A stretch of DNA of 64,000 nt from Brachypterus glaber (GCA_958510825.1 OY294054.1:11796019-11860018), one strand, 5' to 3'; positions 10,830 to 20,011 are shown, counted from the first letter of the stretch. Translations and numbers: made by a program. Notes: generated by a model not told the origin, from the sequence alone.

Positions 10830-11062
10830 AGTACTCGTACGACCTCGTCCAGCCTCCCGCGCCGGCCGCGGCCCAGCCGGCCAGCCACACAACCATTGTG
10901 CATAGACAGGAATGTGGTCTTACTTCTTTTTCTTTCTCTCTTTTGCCTCTTCTCGAAAGATGAGGATCTTGCTCTGTCCAATGCTCTCCTCGCCACTTTA
11001 ACCCTTTCAACCCCAGATGCACACTTTTTCTTACGAATTCATTTAAACTACAGCTTTGGTAT
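10830..11062. other. GC-rich patch of unknown nature
   Basis: About 60 bases at 10840-10900 are very GC-rich (CCGCGCCGGCCGCGGCCCAG), followed by a pyrimidine-rich block (TTCTTTTTCTTTCTCTC) and a block ending in AACCCTTTCAACCCC. It leads straight into the 170-bp repeat. The three overlapping minus-strand open frames across 10698-11142 arise from the GC content, and none shows a domain. It may be the upstream part of a larger repeat. Confidence 0.45.
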
Positions 11063-11230
11063 AGTTTGAAGCACGGATCTGTGGCTACGGGAAATATGTT
11101 TGCAATGTGTGTGCAAGTGGGAGGCCCGTTGTAGGCACGCACGCGTTATAACGCTCTTGAAGGAAAGAAGAGAGCGCGAATGATTCCTCCCCCTTTCGTC
11201 GGGGACTTTCTTTCATGCGGAGAACTGTAG
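11063..11230. repeat. GC-rich 170-bp dispersed repeat, copy 1
   Basis: Shared with 12577-12950 and 62249-62414. Conserved blocks in order are CACGGATCTGTGGCTACGG, AATGTGTGTGCAAG, GGGAGGCCCGTTGTAGGC, CACGCACGC, AACGCTCTTGA, AAGAAGAGAGCGCGAATGAT, TCCTCCCCCTTTCGTC and CATGCGGAGAAC. Family unknown. No pol III boxes or coding frame are shared between the copies. Confidence 0.8.
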
Positions 11231-11439
11231 TACCATTACTACAATCCTAGGATCTAAAAATCCTATTAATATCATTATATTATCAATAATCTGTGATGCA
11301 CCATAAATAACAACTAGAACGAATTTTGTTTTACATTTTATGCACCACAATAAAAATTTTAATGTTTCGATTAAATACGCCAATATTTAGTTGATAAAAC
11401 TAGTAATAATAATTTATACTCATGTCAATCAACACCTAG

Positions 11440-11564
11440 CACTCTGTAGTGTAACTGAAACTTATTTATTAAGACTTAATACATAATTATTGTATAGAAA
11501 ATGTATATAAACAAAAATCATTTATTAAATCTTAAGAAATAAGTTTCAATTACCCTACAGAGTG
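11440..11564. mobile_element. Foldback MITE, 125 bp
   Basis: Arms run from CACTCTGTAG with GAAACTTATTT and ATTAAGACTTAATA to the inverted TATTAAATCTTAAG, AAATAAGTTTC and CTACAGAGTG. The similarity may extend slightly beyond the CACTC ends. TSD not resolved. Confidence 0.65.
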
Positions 11565-12176
11565 GTATTTAGTTTACGAGCTGTGACGTCAGGGTCGCAT
11601 TCTCAGATTGACACGAGTATAGTTCAGTATTCAACAACAGCCTAATTTTCCACCACAATAATTCTATTATTTTTTTTGGAAATTAAACAAAATCTATCTA
11701 TCAACGGTCAGCATTTTTAAGGAAAGTTTTGTTATTGAATATAATTTGTTGTCTTTGGCTTTATACCTATACTAGGATGTTGTAAGAGTAATTTACTAAT
11801 AGTGTTGACGGGTTACGCAGTAAAAAAGTAATTGTAATTTACTTATTTTAGTTAAATGTTATGGTAGTGTCTGTAAATAAATATAACACCAAAGAATGTT
11901 ATTATAAGTACTACGTAATTTGGTTTTTACAAGAAAGTTATGATTTAAAACAGTAACCGGATTTCTAGGTGCAAAAAGTGATGTTATCGCACTGTTATAA
12001 TTACGTAGCAGTTTAAAAAAAAATAACATTAGCTCGTAATATAGAATTCCACTTTATATATATATAGCTTTCGAATTTTGAGTGCAACTTGTTATTTTCT
12101 ACTCAAAATTCGGTGCGAAAATTAATCTTTCCAGTATTAAATGCGTGAAATTAAACAATTACAATGCAGCCACTTA
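11565..12176. other. Non-coding stretch, nothing firm
   Basis: AT-rich sequence. A small inverted pair, CGAATTTTGAGT and ACTCAAAATTCG, lies at about 12073-12112. No gene recognised. Confidence 0.4.
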
Positions 12177-12319
12177 GGGAACGTTCAAGTATTACGTAAC
12201 GATCCTAGGGGGGGTCATTTTGTGTTAGGCCCATGTTAATGGTATAGGAAAATAGCGTTACAGGGGGGTGGGGGTCCAAAATCATCAAAATTTTCGTTAC
12301 TTAATACTTGAACGTTCCC
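12177..12319. mobile_element. PIF/Harbinger-like MITE, 143 bp (reference copy)
   Basis: TTA at 12174-12176 and at 12320-12322 flanks GGGAACGTTCAAGTATTACG and its inverted partner ending CTTGAACGTTCCC. The interior has a G-run block and TTAATGGTATAGGAAAATAGCG. The exact 3-bp TTA duplication and the GGG start fit PIF/Harbinger non-autonomous elements. Other copies lie at 26720 (full), 51110 (full), 4334 (half) and 2363 (solo end). Confidence 0.85.
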
Positions 12320-12576
12320 TTAGCTTTTTCAGTGTTTATAACACAGAATTTACAACTGAAAGTTGCATCCAATTTTGTAAATCGATCAGGCGTTAACCAC
12401 ATGACTGGTGCCAAAATCAGGTTTGTGATAATTATACAACTCAAATATTCTCTGTTGGTGACTTCCATCTATCATGTGCAGACTCTTTCATTTCTCTGTA
12501 CTTTCTACCTATTTAGAAATCTGTAAACAGTAGTTTTATTTCTGCCTTGGTTTTTGGTTTACAAAAAATATTAAAT

Positions 12577-12950
12577 AGTTTGACGCACGGATCTGTGGCC
12601 ACGGGAAATGTGTGTGCAAGTGGGAGGTCCGCTGTAGGCACGCACGCCTTGTAATTCAAATTTCAAATTCAAATGTGTTTATTATCATGAAGAAAAAAAC
12701 ATACAACAAAATATATACAATTAAATCTTAAATATAATATTAAATTCATGATAATCTTAAGGACAAAGTTCAATTTTTTTACCAAGGTAAAAATCTGATC
12801 TTCCACTTTACCCTTATTGTAGACTAATTAGCACCCACCATTATAATAGCTAACCAAAAACATAACTTGTAACGCACTTGACGAAAAGAAGATAGCGCGA
12901 ATGATTCCTCCCCCTTCCGTCGGAGACTTTGTTTCATGCGGAAAACTACA
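12577..12950. repeat. GC-rich 170-bp repeat, copy 2, split by a LINE
   Basis: Blocks match copy 1 at 11063 but are interrupted after CACGCACGCCTTGTAA by a 211-bp insertion flanked by a 7-bp duplication. The second half restarts at 12866 and continues through GATAGCGCGAATGATTCC to CATGCGGAAAAC. Confidence 0.85.
12655..12865 (-). mobile_element. 5'-truncated LINE 3' end with 7-bp TSD
   Basis: CTTGTAA at 12648-12654 and again at 12866-12872 brackets the insert. On the minus strand the insert ends in ATGATAATAAACACATTTGA and an ATTTGAAATTTGAA-type repeated tail, as for CR1-like elements. No coding sequence is retained. It entered an already existing copy of the GC-rich repeat, so it is the younger event. 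Confidence 0.8.
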
Positions 12951-13313
12951 CTAGAGTAAATTTATATTTTTCTATGTGTGATGAATAATTTATATCTTTT
13001 ATTATTTGTCATTTGACACAGTAATAATACATAAAAGTGATTCACAAAGATTTTTACTGTGAACAATAATAAAATTTGCTGTTAATTATAATAACAAATT
13101 TTTATTGTTTTTTTTCTCAGTAAATGTAAAAGTTCAAGCAAATGCAGAAATTTTGCGCTTAATAGCAATAAAGTTTACCGTTATCTGCGGTAAAAATCCT
13201 CAGGTGCTATTATGTCCTGAGCTTTCTAAATTTTAAAGGTATTTTTTACTAAAAAAGTCACTTTGTCTAGTATTCAACGATATGTACCTTCGGTAAAAAT
13301 AAATCCTATAATA

Positions 13314-13429
13314 CTGCCGTCCTGTGAAACCCCGTCTTGACGCACAGCAAAGTTTTCACGTCGATGTAATATTTTGAAAACGCTGGTATGCTACAAATGG
13401 AGATACAGGGGTCTTTCATAGGACGGCAG
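13314..13429. mobile_element. Short TIR MITE, 116 bp
   Basis: CTGCCGTCCTGTGAAACCCC at the left is matched by the inverted GGGGTCTTTCATAGGACGGCAG at the right, about 20 bases with few mismatches. AATA flanks both sides and is a possible 4-bp duplication. Superfamily not assigned. Confidence 0.65.
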
Positions 13430-13467
13430 AATACCTAAGTGCATATGATAATAAATATTTTCTTCTC

Positions 13468-14078
13468 ATCAGAATCTTATATCAGAATCTTATCTGAATC
13501 GTATTAGAATTTTATCAGAATCTTATTAGTATTTTATCAGCATTTTATCAGAATCTTATCAGAATCCTATCAGAATCTTATTCGAATCGTATCAGAATTT
13601 ATCAGAATCTTATCAAGATCTTATTGGAATCTTATCAGAATCATGTCAGTATATTATCAGAATCTAACTATAATATTATCGGAATCTTATAAAAATATTA
13701 TCAGAATATTATAAAAATATTATCAGAATATTATCAGAATATTATCAGAATATTATCAGAATCTTTTCAGAATATTATCAGAATCTTAGCAGAATCTTAT
13801 CAGAATCTTGTCAGAATCTTATCAGCATCTTATTAGAATCTTATCAGAATCCTGACAGAATCTTATTCGAATAGTATCACAATCTTATCAGAATATTATC
13901 AGAATCTTATCATAATTTTGTCTGAATCTTATCAGAATATTATCAAAATCTTACCAAAATCTTATCAGAATCTTAATAGAATCTTATCAGAATCTTATTA
14001 GAGCATTATCATAATCCTATTAGTATCTATCAGAATCATATCAGATTCTTATCAGTAATGTATCAGAATATTATCACA
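13468..14078. repeat. 11-bp minisatellite, (ATCAGAATCTT)n
   Basis: About 55 diverged units of ATCAGAATCTT run without a break. Common variants are ATCAGAATATT, ATTAGAATCTT and ATCGGAATCTT. Units keep an 11-base register over most of the array. There are no unique spacers, so it is not a CRISPR-like array. It ends near CAGAATAATTCTGTGATA, a small palindrome. Confidence 0.9.
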
Positions 14079-14639
14079 GAATAATTCTGTGATAGGATAT
14101 TGATAAGATTGAGTAAGAAAAATTGCCTAGAGTTATCTTTTCACTTAGGTATAAAGGTATTTATTAAAAAAAGTGGTGACGAAAGGGTTAAATCTCTTTT
14201 CTCTCCTTTCTTATCTGCTCCTCTTACTCTGCATAACACACTGTCTGTGGCCACGATGACCACTTCTTATTCTTTCTTTCTCAGAATATTTTGAAAACAA
14301 ATATTTTACTTACGCATTCAAATTACACTTATACCTTTAATATTTATGCTTATTTAAAGATCCAACTTCCTACATCTTTTTCATTTTTGAAGATTTAATA
14401 ACAGGTGTTTTTTAAAACTGTAGACAAATGGTCTAACGGGGTCAACAAAAATCACTTTTAAGGCCGATTTTAACTTTAAATTCACTAAAATTTTAAAATT
14501 TGAAGCTATGTTTTGCATTTTATTTTCTCTTCGATCGAATTTTTCGTTCTTGAGTTTTGATGAGCACAAACAAATTTGGACCGACAGACAGATAGGCATT
14601 TGTGAATCATGTTCAGAATTGGATAAAAATACATACATG
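14079..14639. other. Non-coding stretch, nothing firm
   Basis: A pyrimidine-rich block near 14190-14285 (CTTATTCTTTCTTTCTCAG) loosely resembles the one near 10920. The open frames at 14100-14294 and 14381-14638 have no recognisable motifs. Confidence 0.4.
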
Positions 14640-15060
14640 TATAGGTATATAAAATTTTTTGATTTAGGTTAATTTTTAGCAATTTTTTACGGTAGTTTTA
14701 AATGTTCAAAAATTTTCAAAAATCATCCTAGACAAAAAATTCTTGGACATAAATTTGTTTCATGAAAAATAAGATTTTAACTAAGAACGAATAATCCGAT
14801 CGACTTGAAAATTTCAGGAAAAATCAAGTTCTGCGAGGGGGAAGTTTTTAAAAGTAATCCCCCAAAAACAAAAAAGTTATGGGGGGTTAAGCTTTTAAAA
14901 AAATCGAAAAAAACTGAAAGAAAATTTCGATTAACGTAACTTTTTTATGAAAAATTACTTTTATTATAAGGATCAATTCTACCAATTTTGAAAGAAATCC
15001 CCACAAAAACAAAAAAGTTATGGAGGCTTAAAAAAAACTATAATTTACAAAATAACATCC
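14640..15060. repeat. Dispersed repeat, AACAAAAAAGTTATG family, copy 1
   Basis: Shares ordered words with 46795-47100 and, inverted, with 62590-63195: ACAAAAAATTCTTGGA, CATGAAAAATAAGA, a GAAATTTTCAGGAAAAATCA-like block, and CCCCCAAAAACAAAAAAGTT followed by ATGGGGGGTTAA. An inverted CCGTCTGTCTGTC-type word precedes it at 14578-14593. Class unknown, no coding potential. Confidence 0.6.
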
Positions 15061-15155
15061 ATTTATATTTATTTAAACCAGAATTTTCATATCTATTTTT
15101 ATACAGTGTATAGCAACGTGACCAATAAACATCTAATCTAATCTAATCTAATTTA
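15060..15155 (+). mobile_element. Probable LINE 3' tail, (TAATC)n
   Basis: GTATAGCAACGTGACCAATA followed by AACATCTAATCTAATCTAAT resembles the AATAAA-like 3' end plus short tandem tail of CR1-type LINEs. No coding part is present. Confidence 0.45.
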
Positions 15156-15589
15156 TTTTTACTTTTTTTACCTAGAAATCTGAATAGGTTATTCCAAAGG
15201 GTTTAAACTTATTACTCCAAATCTATTGGCTGGATTTTATTATATTCTAATCTAAACTTGCAAAAAAACGTTTCTGGACATTCCCAGAATAAAATAATCA
15301 TAAAACGGGATTCGATATGCCGATTTAACCAACATTTAAATTCAGCGTAAAAAAATCTATAAAAAATATATTTTATATTCAGTAAATGATCTGTGCTAAA
15401 CTTACACAGGGTAATGCAAAAATAAAATAAATGTTTGACTTTTTCACTCTTCGATAAATTTTCTTAAGGTTCAAGAATTATATCACCACAATTTTTATCC
15501 TCTTTTCCCCTTTGCCACATTTTGTCCCCTTTGCTTCTACCCCATTCGAGGGGCTGACCACGATTAAATCTTTTGTACAAGCCAAACGA

Positions 15590-15722
15590 ACTCAGGAGGA
15601 ACTCTGGAGAAACTCCTAGGAACTCTGAGGAACTCTGAGGAGCTCTGGAGGAACTCCGAGGAACTCCGGAGGAACTCCGAAAGAACTCAGAGGAACTCCG
15701 AGAAACTCTTTGCAAAAAGGAA
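15590..15722. repeat. GGAACTC(C/T)G minisatellite, array A
   Basis: Roughly a dozen units of about 10-12 bases with core GAGGAACTC and C/T or A/G variation. It is followed by TTTGCAAAAAGGAACTCTTT, which also ends array B at 16266. Confidence 0.8.
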
Positions 15723-15891
15723 CTCTTTTGTACAAATTTCAGACTCGGTCAAAAACAATTATTATTTATTACCTATCAGGATTAACGTTTTTATTTTTAA
15801 ACTAGATGAGCCGTTACAAACACCTTATCTCAACATTAATAACAATAATTTTGGCTAAATCACCTTATAAAAAGTCCAACTTCTTTTTTTG

Positions 15892-16195
15892 TAGGGGCGC
15901 CAAGTTTGGTACAAACCGTCAGGGACAAATCCTTTTTTTAGGTTAATTTTGGGGCGCCAATTTTTGTTTCGAAGGGGCGCCAAGTTTGGTAGAAACCGTC
16001 AGGGACAAAGCTTTTTCTTCTTGAAGGTAAATTTGGGGCCCCATTTTTTATTTTTGAAGGGGGGCGTCAAGTTTGGTAGTAACCGTCAGGGACAAAGCTT
16101 TTTTTCATGAAGGTATTTTTTGGACGTCAACTTCATTTCTTGTAGGGGCGCTAAGCTTTGGTTGAAACCGTCAGGGACAAAGCTTTTTTTTGAGG
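15892..16195. repeat. Four tandem copies of an 84-bp unit
   Basis: Each unit carries (A/G)GGGGCGCCAAGTTTGGTA, AACCGTCAGGGACAAA and CTTTTTTT blocks. Units start near 15892, 15974, 16061 and 16144. The third and fourth units have lost the perfect GGCGCC word. Confidence 0.85.
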
Positions 16196-16265
16196 TTGCT
16201 TTATTGGCAGTAGTGCGGCATAGCGGTAATTTCTACTGCTTATTTGCCAAAAATTACCCCTTCCA

Positions 16266-16362
16266 GAGAGGAACTCTTAAGGAACACAGGAGGAACTCCC
16301 AAGGAACTCTGGAGGAACTCCGAGGAACTCCGAAGGAACTCTGAGGAACTCTTTGCAAAAAG
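16266..16362. repeat. GGAACTC minisatellite, array B
   Basis: The same core as array A (GAGGAACTC, CCGAAGGAACTCTGAGG) in the same orientation, ending in TTTGCAAAAAGGAACTC. The two arrays flank the 84-bp array. Confidence 0.8.
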
Positions 16363-16408
16363 GAACTCTTTTGTACAAATTTCAGATGCGGTCAGCCCCT
16401 CCACCCCA

Positions 16409-16576
16409 TCTAATAATTTTGGCTAAATCACCTTATAAAATTATTATTTTAATCACAGCTACCCTCAGAACTCTAATTGGCCTTATATAAATTAATCCAA
16501 GTACTGATAATGACAGTGACGATGATGTGTGATTAAAATAATAATTTTATAAGGTGATTTAGGCAAAATTATTAGA
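16409..16576. mobile_element. Foldback MITE, 168 bp, abutting the hAT element
   Basis: The left arm TCTAATAATTTTGGCTAAAT ... TTTTAATCACA is matched by the inverted TGTGATTAAAA ... CAAAATTATTAGA, about 48 bases each and nearly perfect. The left-arm words AATAATTTTGGCTAAATCAC and CTTATAAAA also occur inside the hAT-like element at 15847-15880, so a related fragment predates or was captured by it. Confidence 0.75.
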
Positions 16577-17141
16577 TTATCATTAATGTATTGTAAATAT
16601 CTATGCAAAAAATACATATTTAAAAAAACTTTATTATTTTTTTCCCGTTATTAGCAAAAACTAGCAACTTTTTTTTCCATAGACTAATATTACTAATATT
16701 ACTATATATACTATAAAATATTACTAATGTTACTATACCGGGTGTTTCAGGAAGGTGATTCACCCACCTTAACTTTTTTATTTTTTTAGGTAGGTTTGTG
16801 AAGTTTACAGGAGCTATATTATGTATAATTTAGGATTTCTTGACATAGTTGCATTTTTTTGACATTTCTGGTTTCGCCGGAAATGAATCGAACTTTCGAT
16901 GTTTAAATAAAAAAACCCTGTATATTTTTACATATTTCGATTCAGAAATCAATTCTGAGAACACACATTTGTCACTTGTCAATTTTTGACAGGTCATGCC
17001 ATTTTTTGTTTAAATTTTTATTTTAAATCTATGCCTTGAATTAGCTTATTCTCTTAATTTTTGATCTAGTATCTAACCTAACCTAAAATCAAAAAATCCG
17101 GGGTGGTTTGACTTTTCATTTAAATTTTTTAAGGCTAGCCG
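16577..17141. other. Non-coding stretch with one element end
   Basis: TACCGGGTGTTTCAGGAAGG at 16737 looks like the left terminus of another TA-flanked element. No matching right end was identified. Otherwise no gene or array. Confidence 0.35.
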
Positions 17142-17890
17142 TGGGGTGTTCGCTATCTTGAATGTTAGGGGTGAATTGCTTAATATGCATCTTACGATAA
17201 AAATGCATATAACCAATTTTGTTAAGAAGAAAATTTCCAACAATTTTTGTTAGGATCATTTTTTTAATATATTAATAACAATCGAGTTAATTCAAAAATA
17301 GCCATGTTGGAGGTGAAATTGGTTTTTTACATTTTTCAGCCAAATTATTCATCGGGGCGATAAAAGTGGTAATTAGCAAACTTTTTATAAATCAGGTTAT
17401 AAATCAGGTACTTTGGTACAGTTACAGAGGGCGCAACTCGACTTTCAGGGCCCACTGTAACCGTAACAAAATAGTTATGAATTTGTATAATAAATAAAAC
17501 TTATAGAGAATTTTAAGAGCTACAAGTTTTCTCATAACCACTTTAATCGTCCAATGAATAATTTGGCTGAAAAATCGAAACAACAATTTCATCCCCAACT
17601 TGGCAATTTTTGAATATTTATAACTCGATTGTTATAAATATATTAAAAAAATCATCCAAACAAAAATTATTGGAAATTTTCTCCCTAACAAAATTGGTAA
17701 TATGCATTTTTATCGTAAGATGCATATTTAGCGAGATAACCGCACTTATCCTTAAAATTCAATTCCCTTAAGCAGATTACCCGGTGAAAACTAAGTGTTC
17801 TGTTACTTATCACTACTACCCTTTAAAATATCAGCCCGTGTACACTTATTGTAATTTAACATAGGAATTTCTCGTTAGTTGACTGGACTA
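17142..17890. mobile_element. Foldback element family F1, copy 1
   Basis: The arms are inverted around about 17430. Paired words are AATATGCATCTTACGATAAA / TTTATCGTAAGATGCATATT, ACCAATTTTGTTA / TAACAAAATTGGT and CAGCCAAATTATTCATCG / CAATGAATAATTTGGCTG. The centre holds GTTACAGAGGGCGCAACTCG and GCCCACTGTAACCG. The right arm extends outward to GTTGACTGGAC, while the left arm stops earlier and is truncated. Homologous to copies at 59942 and 60818. No transposase. Confidence 0.8.
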
Positions 17891-17992
17891 TATACCAAGG
17901 AATGTTAAAAGTTATTAAGATCGTCAATATCAATTATCTTGATTTACTTTTCACATTAAAAACCCTTGATCCAAATACTGATCAGTATTTTT

Positions 17993-18985
17993 TGTTTATT
18001 CTGAAGAGCTTGAATGCCAACTTTGCTTTATAAAGAGTGTCCCAGGATTATTTGAATGTAAAATATTGTACAGAGTGGCCCATAAGTCACTTTACCATTT
18101 AAAAATTGAATAACTTTTTTGTTTGTCAATTTTTTTAATTTATTTCTTTTACGATATAGAGTACAGGAAATGGATTTTTTTTTAACTATGTATGAAAAAT
18201 CAAGTCTTTTAAATGACGTCCATTTTCCGCTTTGCAAGCACGGGCTCTTTTAAAATGCAAAACATTTTTCATGACGGATCCTAAAATATTTGGCTTAAAC
18301 TGTTGAATAGTCCTGGGCTTGTTGACATACACCCGATCTTTCAGGTAGCCCTAAAGAAAAAAGTCCGGTGCAGTCAAATCGGGCGATCGTGAAGGAAAAT
18401 GAAAATCCTAATTTACCGAAATTATTCGCTCTTGGAAATTATGCCTTAAATCTGCATTTTGGATCTGGCCGCATGGGTAGTTGCCTCATCTTGCTGCCAC
18501 CATATCTCTGGCATGTTCTCCACTGCAGGGCCAACAAAATTTTCCAGCATTGCGTGATATCTGTCGCCGTTTACCGTAATTGTTTTGCCATTTTCCTAGC
18601 AGAAGTAAGGCCCGATTACCATTTGAAATGTTACACCGCACCAAACAGTTACCTTGAGTGGTGCAATTCACTTTGATGCATGACTCTATCTGGAGCCATA
18701 CATGTTAAGAGCCGTCATGTAAAATGTCGTGAAAAGGGCTCGTGCTTGCAAAGCGGAAAATTGACGTCATTTAAAAGACATGATATTTCATATATAGTTC
18801 AAAAAAAATTGATTTCCTGTACTTTATATTGTAAAAGAAATAAAAAAAATTGACAAACAAAAAAGTTATTCAATTTTTAAATGGTAAAGTGACTTATGGG
18901 CCACCCTGTATAATATTTTACATTCAATTAATCCTGGGACACTCTTTATAAAGCAAAGTTGGCATTCAAGATCTTCAGAATAAAC
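17993..18985. mobile_element. Tc1/mariner-type element turned into a long foldback
   Basis: Arms of about 275 bases (17993-18277 and 18709-18985) are inverted copies. Both carry the GTGTCCCAGGATTA, ATGGGCCAC / GTGGCCCATAAGTCA and GTTATTCAATTTTTAAATGG words. The unique centre (18278-18708) holds the catalytic part of a dead transposase on the minus strand. The left arm contains the codons for the transposase C-terminus and the right arm duplicates them in inverse, so the original 5' end was replaced by an inverted copy of the 3' end. A third copy of the terminal words lies at 18986-19040. Confidence 0.8.
18180..18700 (-). pseudogene. Dead Tc1/mariner (IS630-type) transposase fragment
   Basis: A minus-strand reading with at least one frame change gives VTVWCGV, IGPYF, ENGKTITVNGDRYHAMLENF and a WWQQDEATTHAAR block. 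The frame then breaks, and RSPDLTAPDFFL follows, then a stop where this family normally has Trp (tgg to tag), then GYLKDRVYVNKP. These are standard blocks of insect IS630/Tc1/mariner transposases: the QQD(G/E)AT block holds the second catalytic Asp and the PDFFLWGYLK block the third acidic residue. The N-terminal helix-turn-helix and first catalytic Asp are absent. The in-frame stop, frameshifts and missing N-terminus make it a clear pseudogene. Confidence 0.8.
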
Positions 18986-19149
18986 AAAAAAGTTATTCAA
19001 TTTTTAAATGGTAAAGTGACTTATGGGCCATCCTGTATATTTAGTTTTTAATAAACTTTTGTTATGAATGCATGTACAACTTCAAATATTATTAAAGCAA
19101 AGTTGTTACAAACTTAAAGCAAGTAATATTTTCATAACATAAAGATTTC

Positions 19150-20011
19150 TTTTTTTTTAGTTTTAGTTTTTATTAGTTTAATTAGTTTAGTTTAGTTTGT
19201 TCAGTGCGGGGTTCACTGCCCTCAACACCTGGTCCCTAGGGACCTTTGTTTTAACCGCACAGATCTCCTCATAACATCCCTGTTTCTTTTATAAAGTCCA
19301 GGTACGGTTTCAGGGGAGTGTTCATGATCTCGTTTGGTTCCAGCGAGTCGTTCCCAAAGTACCTCCATCTTAGCCCTATTAGGGATGGACATTCACATAT
19401 GAGTTGGTAGGGCTCTTCGTCCCCTTCCCCACATCTCCTGCACACGGGGCTCGTAGTCTGTCCCATTTGGTGTCGGTGCTTATTCAGTAAGCAGTGCCCA
19501 GTTATTATACCCGTTATTGCTCTCAGTTGACTTCTGGACATGCCTAGAAGTAAGCTGGTTCTTTTCTTGGTTGGCCCCCCTAGAAAGAGTTTAGAGTGTC
19601 TCATTTTAGGTGCATCTATCCAATGTTGCTGGTATTCATTTCTCAACATTTTCCTGACCTCGTGTCTGGCAGTGGAATAAGATACCCCACAGCACGGTTC
19701 TGGTCCTGTGAGTACGGCTTCACTCCCCTTTCTTGCCAGGTCGTCTGCCTTCTCATTACCATCTATTCCTTGATGTCCTGGTACCCATATCAAATTTACT
19801 TTGTTATGTTCAGCCAGTTTACATAGCTCGCTGTGGCATTCATATACCAGTTCCGAGCTAAAGGCATATGAATCTAATGCCTTTATTGCTGCCTGGCTGT
19901 CTGAAATGATATTTACTGTCCTACCCGTGTAGGACTCCGATACCATTTCTTGTGCGCAGACATAAATCGCATAGATTTCCGCTTGGAAAACGGTTGCCTT
20001 GGTTCCCAGTT
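19150..20011 (-). mobile_element. 5'-truncated RNase H-bearing LINE
   Basis: A minus-strand insertion: an open polymerase C-terminus (19269-20010), a 3' UTR with GGTCCCTAGGGACC-type sequence (about 19200-19268) and a tail of TAAAC/AAAACT-type short repeats (19150-19200). At 20011 the coding sequence stops abruptly against an A-rich run on the minus strand, the usual 5' truncation of target-primed reverse transcription. The reading frame is still intact, so this is one of the younger LINE copies in the window. Confidence 0.85.
19269..20010 (-). CDS. Partial LINE polymerase: RNase H domain and C-terminal Cys cluster
   Basis: An open frame of about 247 codons from the truncation point to a TGA at 19269-19271. 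The first Met is at 19946, but homology begins upstream with TKATVFQAEIYAIYVCAQE, so no true start exists. Visible RNase H residues are Glu in FQAEIYAI, Asp in IISDSQAA and Asp in NEKADDLARKG, with the WVPGHQGIDG block before the last. The first catalytic Asp is lost with the 5' end. After about 90 residues comes a C-rich motif, CRRCGEGDEEPYQLICECP. Related I, R1 or Loa-group LINEs usually have His in the PYHL position, and here it is Gln. The protein would act with the reverse transcriptase during target-primed integration. This copy cannot, lacking endonuclease and polymerase. Confidence 0.85.

Larger units (their letters stand above)
15547..16402. mobile_element. hAT-like element, 856 bp, filled with tandem arrays
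   Basis: Termini are CGAGGGGCTGACC and the inverted GGTCAGCCCCTCC. Flanking 8-mers are ACCCCATT (15539-15546) and ACCCCATC (16403-16410), 7 of 8 identical. Subterminal words TTTTGTACAA occur near both ends. The interior is a GGAACTC-type minisatellite (15590-15720), four copies of an 84-bp unit (15892-16195) and a second GGAACTC array (16266-16360). The serine-rich and glutamate-rich open frames across it are translations of the arrays, not genes. The 122-bp element at 33480 has near-identical ends and looks like a relative. Confidence 0.7.

Noticed and set aside
10698..11142. Three overlapping GC-rich minus-strand frames
   Set aside because: Open because of local GC content. The frames overlap each other, lack motifs and include part of a non-coding repeat.
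13468..14078. Regular repeats reminiscent of a CRISPR array
   Set aside because: Units are 11 bases with no unique spacers, in an insect-like genome. It is a minisatellite.
15464..15715. Minus-strand open frame rich in SSSEF
   Set aside because: It is the translation of the GGAACTC minisatellite; no start context or domain.
16120..16426. Plus-strand frames rich in KELWRNSEEL
   Set aside because: Also a translation of the tandem arrays inside the hAT-like element.
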